Source of the DNA: Streptomyces sp. NBC_00433
GTDB lineage: Bacteria; Actinomycetota; Actinomycetes; Streptomycetales; Streptomycetaceae
Direction: 5' to 3'
Assembly (NCBI GenBank): GCA_036015235.1
Contig: CP107926.1
Span: 248,001 to 312,000 of the forward strand
Length of the DNA stretch: 64,000 bases
Every line of letters begins with the position of its first letter. Position 1 is the first letter of the stretch. The position numbers and the translations under genes are program-made. Positions 48,401 to 55,480 of the stretch are shown one piece after another. A model generated the notes under the pieces. It worked only from the letters and a program-made list of their open reading frames with translations. It was not told the DNA's origin and ran no database searches.

Positions 48401-49390
48401 GCCGGCCTGGGCCACCGGGTTGGGGGCCTGCATGCCGTTGGAGGCACCGTCGCTGCTCATCGCCGCACCGGCGATGACCGCGCGAACGGGATCGCGGTCG
48501 GCCACCGCGTCGTCGAGCCGCTTCAGCACCACCGCGACGACCCCCTCGCCGTAGACGATTCCGTCGGCGGCGGCATCGAAGGCGGCACAGCGGTTGTGCG
48601 GGCTCTGGACGACGTAGTCGGGCGCGCTGGTCCAGTAGGGGAAGAGCTTCAGGCTCACGCCGGCGACCACGGCGAGGTCGCACTCGCCGCGCTCCAGTGC
48701 CCGCTTGGCCAGGTGGACGGCGGTCAACGAGGACGAGCAGGTGGTGTTGACGGTCAGTACCGGCCCGCGCAGGTCGTCCAGGTAGGCGAGCTGGTAGGCG
48801 AGGTTGGCGGGGATGTTGTTGATGAAGCAGCGTTCGTCGGGCTCCTCGTACAGGCGGAGGTACTCCATCGGCGGCTCGGGCGTGTAGCCGACGAACACGC
48901 CGGTCCGCGAGCCGCGCAGGGTGCGGGGGGGCAGTCCGGCCTCCTCCAGGGCCTCGTGCGCCGTCTGCAGGAACAGCCGCTCGGCGGGTCCGAGCATCTC
49001 GGCCTCGAAGGCGCCGAGTCCGAAGGCGGCCGGGTCGAAGCGGTCGATGTCCTCCAGCCATGAGCCCCAGGAGCGGGGGTCGTTGCCAGGGTCGGCGCGC
49101 AGTGCCGCGTACTCGGGGGCGAGTCGCGCGCCGGCGCCCGCCACCAGGTCGAAGCGCTCGGCGGGGAAGGGGCGCACCGCGTCGTAGCGCGCCAGCAGCC
49201 GCTGCCAGAGCTCGTCGGGGGTCCGGGCGCCCGGCAGGCGGCAGGCCATCGCGGTGATCGCCACCGGAGCGGACGAGGAGCTCTCGGTGACCGCCTGGAG
49301 CAGCGGGGCCGCCTCGTCGGCGGCCAGCCGGCCCGCTGCCACGAGGGACATGATCTTCTCTGCGACGTGCTGGTTGTGGCGAACGGTCAC
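45485..49390 (-). CDS. Trans-AT PKS module KS-KR-ACP with a defective ketoreductase
   Basis: A 1301-residue PKS. The KS (about 42-470) has Cys218 in NTTCSSSL, His352 in EAHGTGT and His392 in NLGH. After a post-KS linker comes the KR (about 650-1145), which keeps the NADPH loop GGTGYLG (902-908) and the Ser segment LLSSISS. At the catalytic Tyr position the sequence is ECCAVNQYLDA, so Tyr is Cys1058, and the usual Lys of the KVxGAW segment is Arg1021. The ACP is at about 1185-1250 (Ser1214 in GGTSLSAL). Two-helix docking-like elements stand at both ends: VAEKIMSLVAAGRLAADEAAP and MDAILAAVEDGTLAPDAAAR. The predicted output is an unreduced beta-keto unit. Confidence 0.9.
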   Translation of the reverse strand: MTVRHNQHVAEKIMSLVAAGRLAADEAAPLLQAVTESSSSAPVAITAMACRLPGARTPDELWQRLLARYDAVRPFPAERFDLVAGAGARLAPEYAALRADPGNDPRSWGSWLEDIDRFDPAAFGLGAFEAEMLGPAERLFLQTAHEALEEAGLPPRTLRGSRTGVFVGYTPEPPMEYLRLYEEPDERCFINNIPANLAYQLAYLDDLRGPVLTVNTTCSSSLTAVHLAKRALERGECDLAVVAGVSLKLFPYWTSAPDYVVQSPHNRCAAFDAAADGIVYGEGVVAVVLKRLDDAVADRDPVRAVIAGAAMSSDGASNGMQAPNPVAQAGVIRDALREAGATADQIGYVEAHGTGTRLGDMVEVDALTRAFREDTPETAFCRLGSIKTNLGHLGDAAGVAGLMQAVLCLEHAEFPGLGWLKEPNPVIGFDRTPFVVSPRGAPWPPPAGGAPRRAGVSSFGISGTNVHLVLEQAPAPAPSGPRQDGGSALPVLLSAGSRRALWEFAAAVAGWIDAHPDAEIADIAHTLGARRTRGPARIGVAAASTRELADKLGLLLQVRAFEKVPDSLAEQCVFIADGDETRASGIAAVRRWAPAAGDEVRDVLGDFIAGQDAGDAAWRAPGARTLTMPPAPYTYQRVWPGDAVSTQRDVSDLFFDVEWVEQPRAVADEQALDAGSTWVLFTRPGQPAVTVLARKLRALGIRAELVCVGDPDAGTPADHVLPEITPGTLRQLWDRLGPERFERLGGIVHAVTCVPADDSMKSLDGLESAQREGVYSLFHLARSLIGRQAQGPLRLAVVSSRTECVVPGEQAVPARVTAFGFSRVFSQEFPAVSDLAIDHDLAGTPDDIAQDLVAELTATTGSRLPLVAYRAGRRYTKVVDRQHTERGQEIPIRAGGTYVLAGGTGYLGMQIGHELSERGAGTVVLLSRNGLPPDGPEEPGGEHAELHAYQREGVRRMEKNGARVVSLRCDLTEPESVRAAFAEIRREHGPTHGAFMLTKQLFHLWIEELDLDSFQAGINNRVRGAWLLQRELRADRPDFLVLLSSISSLSGTKGASECCAVNQYLDAVGPLFTADGVPTHTLNLALVLDEKGSFDSRSPIPPIDFAEFRATLRRFFRNGHALDMVARLDLAEVGYLQPVLRIPFSPAVRGEAREALRRSRRERLRSPADGSDPDRPVEADAARIRQALDTVWRKTLGAAAPHESAGFFAQGGTSLSALRFVNLIGKELPGLGFDVADLYAHPTVRAQAAFLAGKSGGPADGPAGSGAAEPDSMDAILAAVEDGTLAPDAAARILAGRTDRP

Positions 49391-50721
49391 TGGTCCACCT
49401 CCGAGAGCGGTTTGTCGTCGTGCGGGAACGGGTCCGGCCGGACGGCGTGCGCCACGCCGAAGCGGGACAGGGCGTACCGCAGCAGGACGAGGGCGGGGGC
49501 GAGGACCCCCGCGGCTGTGGCCAGCGACGCGCGCAGCGACACGGCGGAGCCGACCCAGCCGATGGCGGGGCCGCCGGCGAACTGGCCCACGGAGTCGAAC
49601 ATGTCCTTGGCGGACAGCATCGTCGCCCGCCCCTGTTCGCTGGTCCGCTCGACCAGCCACGCCGTCAGCAGCGGCGCGTAGGCGGGCCGTAGCGCGCCGG
49701 CCGCCCAGTAGGCGGCCAGCGCCAGGTAGAACTCGCCGGCGAAGGCGAAGGCCAGGGTCGTGGCCATGAGCAGCAGGACGAGGAAGCCGAGCATGCGCAG
49801 GGTGCCGTGCGACGACGTGGTGTCGATGCGCCTGCTCACCAACTGGGTGGCGCCCAGGCCGAGGAGGGTCGCGCCGAAGGCCATGACGCTGAACCACGCG
49901 ACGGAGTCGAGGCCGAAGAGGCCGGGGAAGGAGAAGTCCTCCAGGAAGTGCGCGCCCGACAGCCGGTCCAGGCTCTCGCTCCACGCCCCGATCAGCAGCA
50001 CCACCGTCAGGACCAGCAGCACGCCGGGCCCGGTGCGGATGAGGGTACGCGTCGCGCCCACGCTCGCCGCGGCGTTCCGCAGCAGCCTGCGCGGCGTGGG
50101 CAGGGGGGCTTCCGTGACGGCGGCCAGGGGCCGGGGCTTCTCCGGCATCGTCAGGTAGAGCAGCACCGCGGTGGCCACCAGCGCCGACCCGGCGTAGATC
50201 AGCGGCAGGTTGTGGGCGACGGCGGCCACCGCGGCGCTCAGCACGGTGCCCAGCAGTGTGCCGGCCAGCCCCGCCTGCGACCCGCGCAGGTAGACGCGCG
50301 TCAGCCCGTCCTCGCCCACCTGGTCGGCGACCCACGCCTCCTGGGCGCCGGTGACGAACGCGAAGCCGAGCGCGCTCACCACCTGGGCCGCGGCGATCCC
50401 CGCGAAGAACGGCAGCGAGCCCTCCATGACGAACGCGCCGCCCAGCACCGCGACGCCGACGACGACGCTGGCCCGGCGGCTCACCGCGTCCGCGAGAATG
50501 CCCGTGGGCAGTTGGAAGACGAAGTACGCGGTCTCCATCACGGTGCCGACGAGCACCAGTTCGAGCGGAGTGAGATGGGCGTCCTCGACCCGGTAGACGA
50601 CGACGGTCGTGGTGGCCAGGCCCAGGCAGACGCCTATCGCGAATTCCATGCAGAGATAGAGGCGGTAAGCGCCGAACCGTGAGCGAAGCTGGGCAAGCAA
50701 CAAGCCCTCCCCTGCGGACAC
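49387..50721 (-). CDS. MFS transporter, probable product exporter
   Basis: A 444-residue permease with about twelve hydrophobic helices. Opening segments are LYLCMEFAIGVCLGLATTTVVVYRV and VLVGTVMETAYFVFQLPTGILADAVSRR, the latter carrying the loop 2-3 D(x)xxRR signature of MFS drug exporters. A charged middle loop (MPEKPRPLAAVTEAP) splits the halves. It lies between the NRPS and PKS genes, and its stop overlaps the PKS GTG, so it belongs to the biosynthetic operon and most likely exports the product. Start: GTG at 50721; a later start is possible. Confidence 0.9.
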   Translation of the reverse strand: MSAGEGLLLAQLRSRFGAYRLYLCMEFAIGVCLGLATTTVVVYRVEDAHLTPLELVLVGTVMETAYFVFQLPTGILADAVSRRASVVVGVAVLGGAFVMEGSLPFFAGIAAAQVVSALGFAFVTGAQEAWVADQVGEDGLTRVYLRGSQAGLAGTLLGTVLSAAVAAVAHNLPLIYAGSALVATAVLLYLTMPEKPRPLAAVTEAPLPTPRRLLRNAAASVGATRTLIRTGPGVLLVLTVVLLIGAWSESLDRLSGAHFLEDFSFPGLFGLDSVAWFSVMAFGATLLGLGATQLVSRRIDTTSSHGTLRMLGFLVLLLMATTLAFAFAGEFYLALAAYWAAGALRPAYAPLLTAWLVERTSEQGRATMLSAKDMFDSVGQFAGGPAIGWVGSAVSLRASLATAAGVLAPALVLLRYALSRFGVAHAVRPDPFPHDDKPLSEVDQ

Positions 50722-50844
50722 CGCGGCGGTGTCCTGTGTCGTGAGCGGTCGGTCAACGGGATGCAGATCCTAGTCACGGCGGTCGCGGGTCCTGCCTGGT
50801 CGGGCACCTCAACCGTTGTGCCCGCGCGGGCATTTGACGATTTG

Positions 50845-53800
50845 TCAATTCCGCTCGCCGTCCTCGTCGAGCAGCTTCCGCATCGCCCCCTCCACGTCCA
50901 GTTCGCCTCGCTCCAGGGCCTTCAGCAAGGCGAGTCCGTCGGGCCGGCCCTGGCCGCTTTCCGGCTGCCGCCGGGGCGGCCGCGGCTGTGGCGAAGCCCG
51001 CAACGCCCGGCAGAGGTCGGTGATCGTGGGGTGGGCGAAGAGATGGGCGATCGGGAAGGGGTACTCGGGCAGCGCCTCGCTCATACGGGCGTGCAGCGTC
51101 ATGGCGCGGATCGAGTTGCCGCCCTGGTCGAAGAAACTGCGGTCGGGGCTGACCGGACGCTCCAGCACCTTGCTCCACAGCTCGACCATCCGGGCGGCCA
51201 GTTCGTCCTGATCCCCCGGAGCGGGCGCATCGGCCGAGGCCGATGAACCGGCCCGTACGGGTGCGCTTCTGATCTCGCCGGCCCGGCCGCGCATCCGCAC
51301 CCGGTCCAGCTTCCCGCTGTCGCCGCGCGGCAACGACTCCTCGACGAGGATCCGGCCCGGCACGGCGTACTCGGGCAGCAGCCGCGCGAGCCCTTCCCGT
51401 ACCGCTTCCTCGCTCGCGCCGGCGCCGCCCACGAACGCGACCAGTTCGGGGTGCAGCCCCTGGTCGTCCAGAAAGACGAAGGACTCCTCGACCCCGGGCA
51501 GCCGCAGCAGGCAGTCCTCGATCTCACCGAGTTCGACCCGGTGCCCGCGGACCTTCGTCCGGCCGTCGCGGCGGCCGTGGAATTCCAGCTCCCCCGTGGC
51601 CGCGTAGCGCACGAGGTCCCCGGTGCGCAGGGTCCGCACCCCCTTCGCCGCCGTGAACCGGTCGCCGACGCCGAGGCCGTCCTCGGTCAGGTAGCCGAGC
51701 CCGACCTGGGCCCCGCTGACGACCAGTTCGCCCACCGCCCCGTACGGCACCGGCCGTCCCGATCCGTCCACGACGGCGACCGCCGTGCCGGGCAGCGGCC
51801 TCCCGATCGGGCACAGGCCGGAACGGGACCCGAGACCGGGGCGGCACTCCTGGACGAGGGACTCGATGGTGGCCTCGGACAGCCCGTAGCCGTTGTACAG
51901 GGTGACGCCGTCCCAGAGCCGGGCGACGGTCTCCTCGGCCTCGCGCAGGCGGAAGGTGTCGGCGCCCACGATGAGAGTGACGAGGTCCGGGGGCGGACTC
52001 TGCGAGCGGGACAGCCGCGCCACCACGCCGGACACCACGACGGGGGTGGACTCCAGCAGGGTGATCCGCCACCGCCGGACCAGCCGCTCCACCTGGTCGA
52101 GGTCCACCCGCGCCCGGTCGGGGCAGATCACCAGCGTCCCGCCGGTGGCCATCGCCTTGAGCACGTCCCCGAGGAAGACGTCCGAGGTCCAGCTGCCGAA
52201 CTGCAGGACGCGCTGCTCGGTGCCGGCCAATCCGTAGCGGGTCAGCCACGCGTCGACGACCGGACGCAGCCCTCCCGCGGCGGCCACCACGATCTTCGGC
52301 GCCCCGGTGCTGCCGGACGTGGCCACGAAGTAGGCGGCCGACTCCGGCGGCATGGTGCGCGCCACCGGGTCCGGCTCCGCTTCGGCCTCCGGGAGCGGCT
52401 GACCGGCGGTCAGCTCCCCCACCGCCGCGAGGGTCAGTTCGGCCTTGGGGCGCAGGCAGCCCAGCGCCCGCTCCCGCCGCTCGGCGGGCCAGGACGGGCT
52501 GACCGGGCACCAGGCGGCCCCCAGCAGCCAGACCGCGCACAGCGCGACGACCCCTTCCGGTCCGCGGTCCCCGACCAGGGCCACTCTGTCCCCCGGGCCC
52601 ACGCCGTGCTCGGCGGACAGCCAGCGCGCCACGACCGCGGCGCGCCGGCGCAGCTCGCCCCAGCTGACGACGTCGGACCCGTGCACGACGGCCGGCCGGT
52701 CCGCCGCGCCTGCCGCCAGCAGGTCGGCCACCCGCCACGGCCGGGGCGCCGCCGGGGTGCCGGACAGCGCGTGCGAGGCGTCGAGCGGGGTGACCAGTCC
52801 GGCTGCCGGATCGACCTCTTCGAGGCGCGCCGACCAGTACGCGAGGTCGCGTACCAGCGCCTCGACCGCCTCCCGGTCGTAGACCTCCGCGTCCCAGGAG
52901 ACGCAGACGGCGGGGCGCTCCCCTTCCAGGTCGACGGTGAGGCTCAGCTCGTCGGCGCTGGAGCCGAGGGCGAACAGCCGCCTGACCGGCACGCTTCCGG
53001 CGCCGGCCTGGCGGCGGTAGTTCTCGAAGACGAGCGTGGAGGTGAACAGCCGGGTCATGCCGGGAAGCCCGGCCGCCTCGACGACCTCGGAGTAGGGCAC
53101 GTGGGCGTGCTCGGCCATTTCCACCGACTTCTCCAGCACCCGGCGGCAGTCGGCCGCGAAGTCGTCCGTGAGCGCCATGCGCAGCGGCAGGGTGTTGAGC
53201 AGGAAGCCGCTGGCCTCGCCGGCCCCGGGCAGCGCGGCCGGGCGGTTGTTGACGGTGAGCCCGACGCTGACGTCCGCGGAGTCCTGGTAGCCGCGCAGGA
53301 TGTGCAGCCACAGCGCGGTGAGAACGCTGGCCCTGGTCAGCGCGTGCCGCCGGGCGAACCGCGACAGGCCCTGCGCCGCGTCGCCGGGGAGGCGGGTGTC
53401 CCACGTGCGGGGGTCCGGCCGGTCGTGGGAGCCGGACGCGTCCGGCCGGTGGGCGAAGGGCAGTTCGGGGGCCGGCTCGGCGCCGACCGCGTGCGCGTTC
53501 CAGTATTCCGCGGCGGCGGCCGCGGTGCCGGTCTCCTCCAGCCAGGACAGGTATTCCGCGCCCGAGGCGCGTTCGGCCAGCGGCTCGTCCGGCGCGGCCA
53601 ACCGCCGGTGGAAGTCGCCGACGCAACTCTCCATCGACCAGCCGTCCATGAGGGCGTGGTGGCTGATCACCACCAGCGCGGGCGCGCACGGCTGCCCGGC
53701 CACCTCTCCCGGCAGGTAGTAGGCGCGCAGCGGCTCGGTCAGGAAGGCGCCGCGCAGCTCGGCCGAGCGGGCACGGCACCACGCGGCCAGCCCGGTTCCG

Positions 53801-54336
53801 CTCGTGGGCTCCTGCGGCGCCGCCGGCAGCAGGGGCGGCCCCTGCCTCCCGATCACCTGGAAGGGCCCGGAGGCGTCGACCGAGATGCGCGTGCGCAGCA
53901 CCGGATTGGCCCGCACCGTCTCCTCCCAGGCGGCCGCAGCCTCGCGCGCTCCGACCCAGGCGGGCAGGGCGTAGGCGAGGACCAGCCAGTACGCCTCGCT
54001 GTCCGGCCGCCGGAGGGCTTCCACCGCCATGACGGACTGCAAGGGCGTCAGGGGCAGCCGCACCGGCCCCGCGTCCCGCTCCGGGACCCGCGGCGCGCCG
54101 GCCGCGGGGCGGTCCGCCGCCGTCTCCTCGGCGATCCGCCGCGCCTGGCCCTCGACGGTCGCCGCGAGGTAGAAGTCGCGCAGCGAGATGGTCAGGCCGT
54201 CGGCCGCGAGCCCGTGCACCACGCGCAACGCGGACACCGAGTCACCGCCCACCTCGAAGAAGTTGTCCGCAGGAGAAATGCTGTCGGATTCAAGCACTTG
54301 CCTCCACACGTGGAGTATTCGGTTCTCGGTAGTCAC
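50845..54336 (-). CDS. NRPS PCP-C-A-PCP, ornithine-like specificity
   Basis: An 1163-residue NRPS that begins with a carrier domain. PCP1: residues 1-75, Ser33 in GGDSVSAL. Condensation: about 95-510, intact HHALMDGWS (His226-His227). Adenylation: about 525-1010, with A3 TSGSTGAPK, NGYGLSEA, RTGDLVR and A10 Lys1009. PCP2: about 1040-1115, Ser1075 in GGNSIRAM. The code by alignment is D719 V720 G723 E762 I789 G791 G816 I824 E825 K1009, close to ornithine DVGEIGSVDK, with Glu in place of the final Asp. A basic amino acid is therefore expected. The C-terminal helices (LALLKALERGELDVEGAMRKLL) resemble the N-terminus of the KS-KR-ACP protein, a likely handover. The GTG at 54336 is the best start. 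Confidence 0.92.
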   Translation of the reverse strand: MTTENRILHVWRQVLESDSISPADNFFEVGGDSVSALRVVHGLAADGLTISLRDFYLAATVEGQARRIAEETAADRPAAGAPRVPERDAGPVRLPLTPLQSVMAVEALRRPDSEAYWLVLAYALPAWVGAREAAAAWEETVRANPVLRTRISVDASGPFQVIGRQGPPLLPAAPQEPTSGTGLAAWCRARSAELRGAFLTEPLRAYYLPGEVAGQPCAPALVVISHHALMDGWSMESCVGDFHRRLAAPDEPLAERASGAEYLSWLEETGTAAAAAEYWNAHAVGAEPAPELPFAHRPDASGSHDRPDPRTWDTRLPGDAAQGLSRFARRHALTRASVLTALWLHILRGYQDSADVSVGLTVNNRPAALPGAGEASGFLLNTLPLRMALTDDFAADCRRVLEKSVEMAEHAHVPYSEVVEAAGLPGMTRLFTSTLVFENYRRQAGAGSVPVRRLFALGSSADELSLTVDLEGERPAVCVSWDAEVYDREAVEALVRDLAYWSARLEEVDPAAGLVTPLDASHALSGTPAAPRPWRVADLLAAGAADRPAVVHGSDVVSWGELRRRAAVVARWLSAEHGVGPGDRVALVGDRGPEGVVALCAVWLLGAAWCPVSPSWPAERRERALGCLRPKAELTLAAVGELTAGQPLPEAEAEPDPVARTMPPESAAYFVATSGSTGAPKIVVAAAGGLRPVVDAWLTRYGLAGTEQRVLQFGSWTSDVFLGDVLKAMATGGTLVICPDRARVDLDQVERLVRRWRITLLESTPVVVSGVVARLSRSQSPPPDLVTLIVGADTFRLREAEETVARLWDGVTLYNGYGLSEATIESLVQECRPGLGSRSGLCPIGRPLPGTAVAVVDGSGRPVPYGAVGELVVSGAQVGLGYLTEDGLGVGDRFTAAKGVRTLRTGDLVRYAATGELEFHGRRDGRTKVRGHRVELGEIEDCLLRLPGVEESFVFLDDQGLHPELVAFVGGAGASEEAVREGLARLLPEYAVPGRILVEESLPRGDSGKLDRVRMRGRAGEIRSAPVRAGSSASADAPAPGDQDELAARMVELWSKVLERPVSPDRSFFDQGGNSIRAMTLHARMSEALPEYPFPIAHLFAHPTITDLCRALRASPQPRPPRRQPESGQGRPDGLALLKALERGELDVEGAMRKLLDEDGERN

Positions 54337-54682
54337 GGCAGCTTTCCCACCTTCGTGGCTCACTTCGGCTCGGCAACAGAGCTCACACGCACGCCGTCCA
54401 TGATGCCAATGAATGCCCGTCGTGACTTGAACAGTGTTTGACAGGGCCGAATACCTCCTTGCGTCCGTTATTGCCCGGAAACCGTAGCCGTTCAGGGACT
54501 CGCACCGCAGGTACGGGCGGACGTCCACCTGCCAGGTCCCGCGTTCAACTGCTCGCCGCGGTCGGTTGAACACGCGTACTCAACTCCGCGGGACTGCTCG
54601 TAGTCTGGCCGAGCGGCGATGCCGAAAGGAACTCCCGCCGCGGTGGGCGGACCTGGCGACCGGAATTCCCGGGAAGGATTTC
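54337..54682. promoter_or_regulatory. Divergent promoter region of the two biosynthetic operons
   Basis: A 346-bp region between the leftward NRPS and the rightward thioesterase. It contains the StrR-type box at 54543. Rightward, TAGTCT at about 54601 could serve as a -10 element. Leftward, an AT-richer stretch lies at 54400-54480. No gene is supported here. Confidence 0.65.
54543..54571. promoter_or_regulatory. Perfect StrR/NovG-type activator box
   Basis: The site reads GTTCAACTG, 11 spacer bases, then CGGTTGAAC. It fits the published StrR/NovG consensus GTTCRACTG-N11-CRGTYGAAC at every position. It lies 207 bp upstream of the NRPS start and 112 bp upstream of the thioesterase start, between divergent operons. 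The window encodes a StrR-family protein at 41847, the probable ligand. Confidence 0.88.
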
Positions 54683-55465
54683 ATGGCGGATATGAGTGTG
54701 CCCAGAAGTGCCTGGTTCACCAGTGGTAAACCGGCCGGTCCCCGGATTTACGTCATTCCCCAGGCCGGGGCCGGGGCCGCGTCGGTGACTCAGTTGCGAC
54801 GTGTCCTCGACGGCCGCCTGCCGGTGGTGGCGGTGCGCCTTCCCTTCCGCGAATCCCGGCTGGCCGAGTCGCTGCCCGACTCGCTGCACCACCTGGCGGA
54901 CGCACTGGCGGCCGAGATTTCCGACCACTCGGGCACCGACGATTTCCTGCTCCTGGGGCACTGCTCCGGAGCGCTGCTCGCGTACGAGACGGCGGTGCGG
55001 CTGGCCGGCCGCCAGGGGCTGGCCGGGCTCGTGGTCTCCGCCCAGGTCGCCCCCGAGCGCTTCCGTCCCACCCCCACCCGCGGCCTGTCCCCCGACGAAT
55101 TCCGTGCCTACGTCACCGGCAACTCCCTGGTCCCGCCCGAAGTCCTGGCCGCCCCCGCGCTGTGGACGCTGGTGGAGCCCACCCTCCGGGCCGACCTGCG
55201 CCTCTGCGAGACCTACCGGCCCTCCGGCCACGTGCTCGGCACACCGATCCTCGCGGTGCACGGACGGCACGACACGCGGTTCCGCCCCTCGGACGCGGCG
55301 GCCTGGAAGTCCCGTACCCGGGGCGGCTTCCGCCGCGTCGTGCTGGACCGGGACCACGACTACCTCAGCGCGGACCCCGGGGAACTCGCCGACGCCCTGA
55401 TCGACGCGACGCCGCACTTCGGGTCCTCCTTCTGTCCGGCTCCCGAACCGCAAAGCCGCCGCTGA
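54683..55465 (+). CDS. Type II thioesterase (third)
   Basis: A 260-residue external thioesterase. I use the ATG at 54683, preceded by GGAAGGA; an upstream extension to 54566 would run through the activator box and is unlikely. Motifs are IYVIPQAGAGAASVTQL, nucleophile GHCSGALLAYE, LAVHGRHDTRF with the probable Asp region, and DRDHDYLSAD with the probable His. Its GHCSGA motif matches the thioesterase at 28556, so the two may be related by duplication. It is the first gene of the rightward operon, 15 bp before the A-PCP-C gene. Confidence 0.9.
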   Translation: MADMSVPRSAWFTSGKPAGPRIYVIPQAGAGAASVTQLRRVLDGRLPVVAVRLPFRESRLAESLPDSLHHLADALAAEISDHSGTDDFLLLGHCSGALLAYETAVRLAGRQGLAGLVVSAQVAPERFRPTPTRGLSPDEFRAYVTGNSLVPPEVLAAPALWTLVEPTLRADLRLCETYRPSGHVLGTPILAVHGRHDTRFRPSDAAAWKSRTRGGFRRVVLDRDHDYLSADPGELADALIDATPHFGSSFCPAPEPQSRR

Positions 55466-55480
55466 ACCGAGGAGTGCCCA

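Noticed and set aside
54566-54682. Longer N-terminus for the third thioesterase.
   Set aside because: The extension would start inside the activator box, lacks a ribosome-binding site and is not thioesterase-like; the ATG at 54683 has GGAAGGA.
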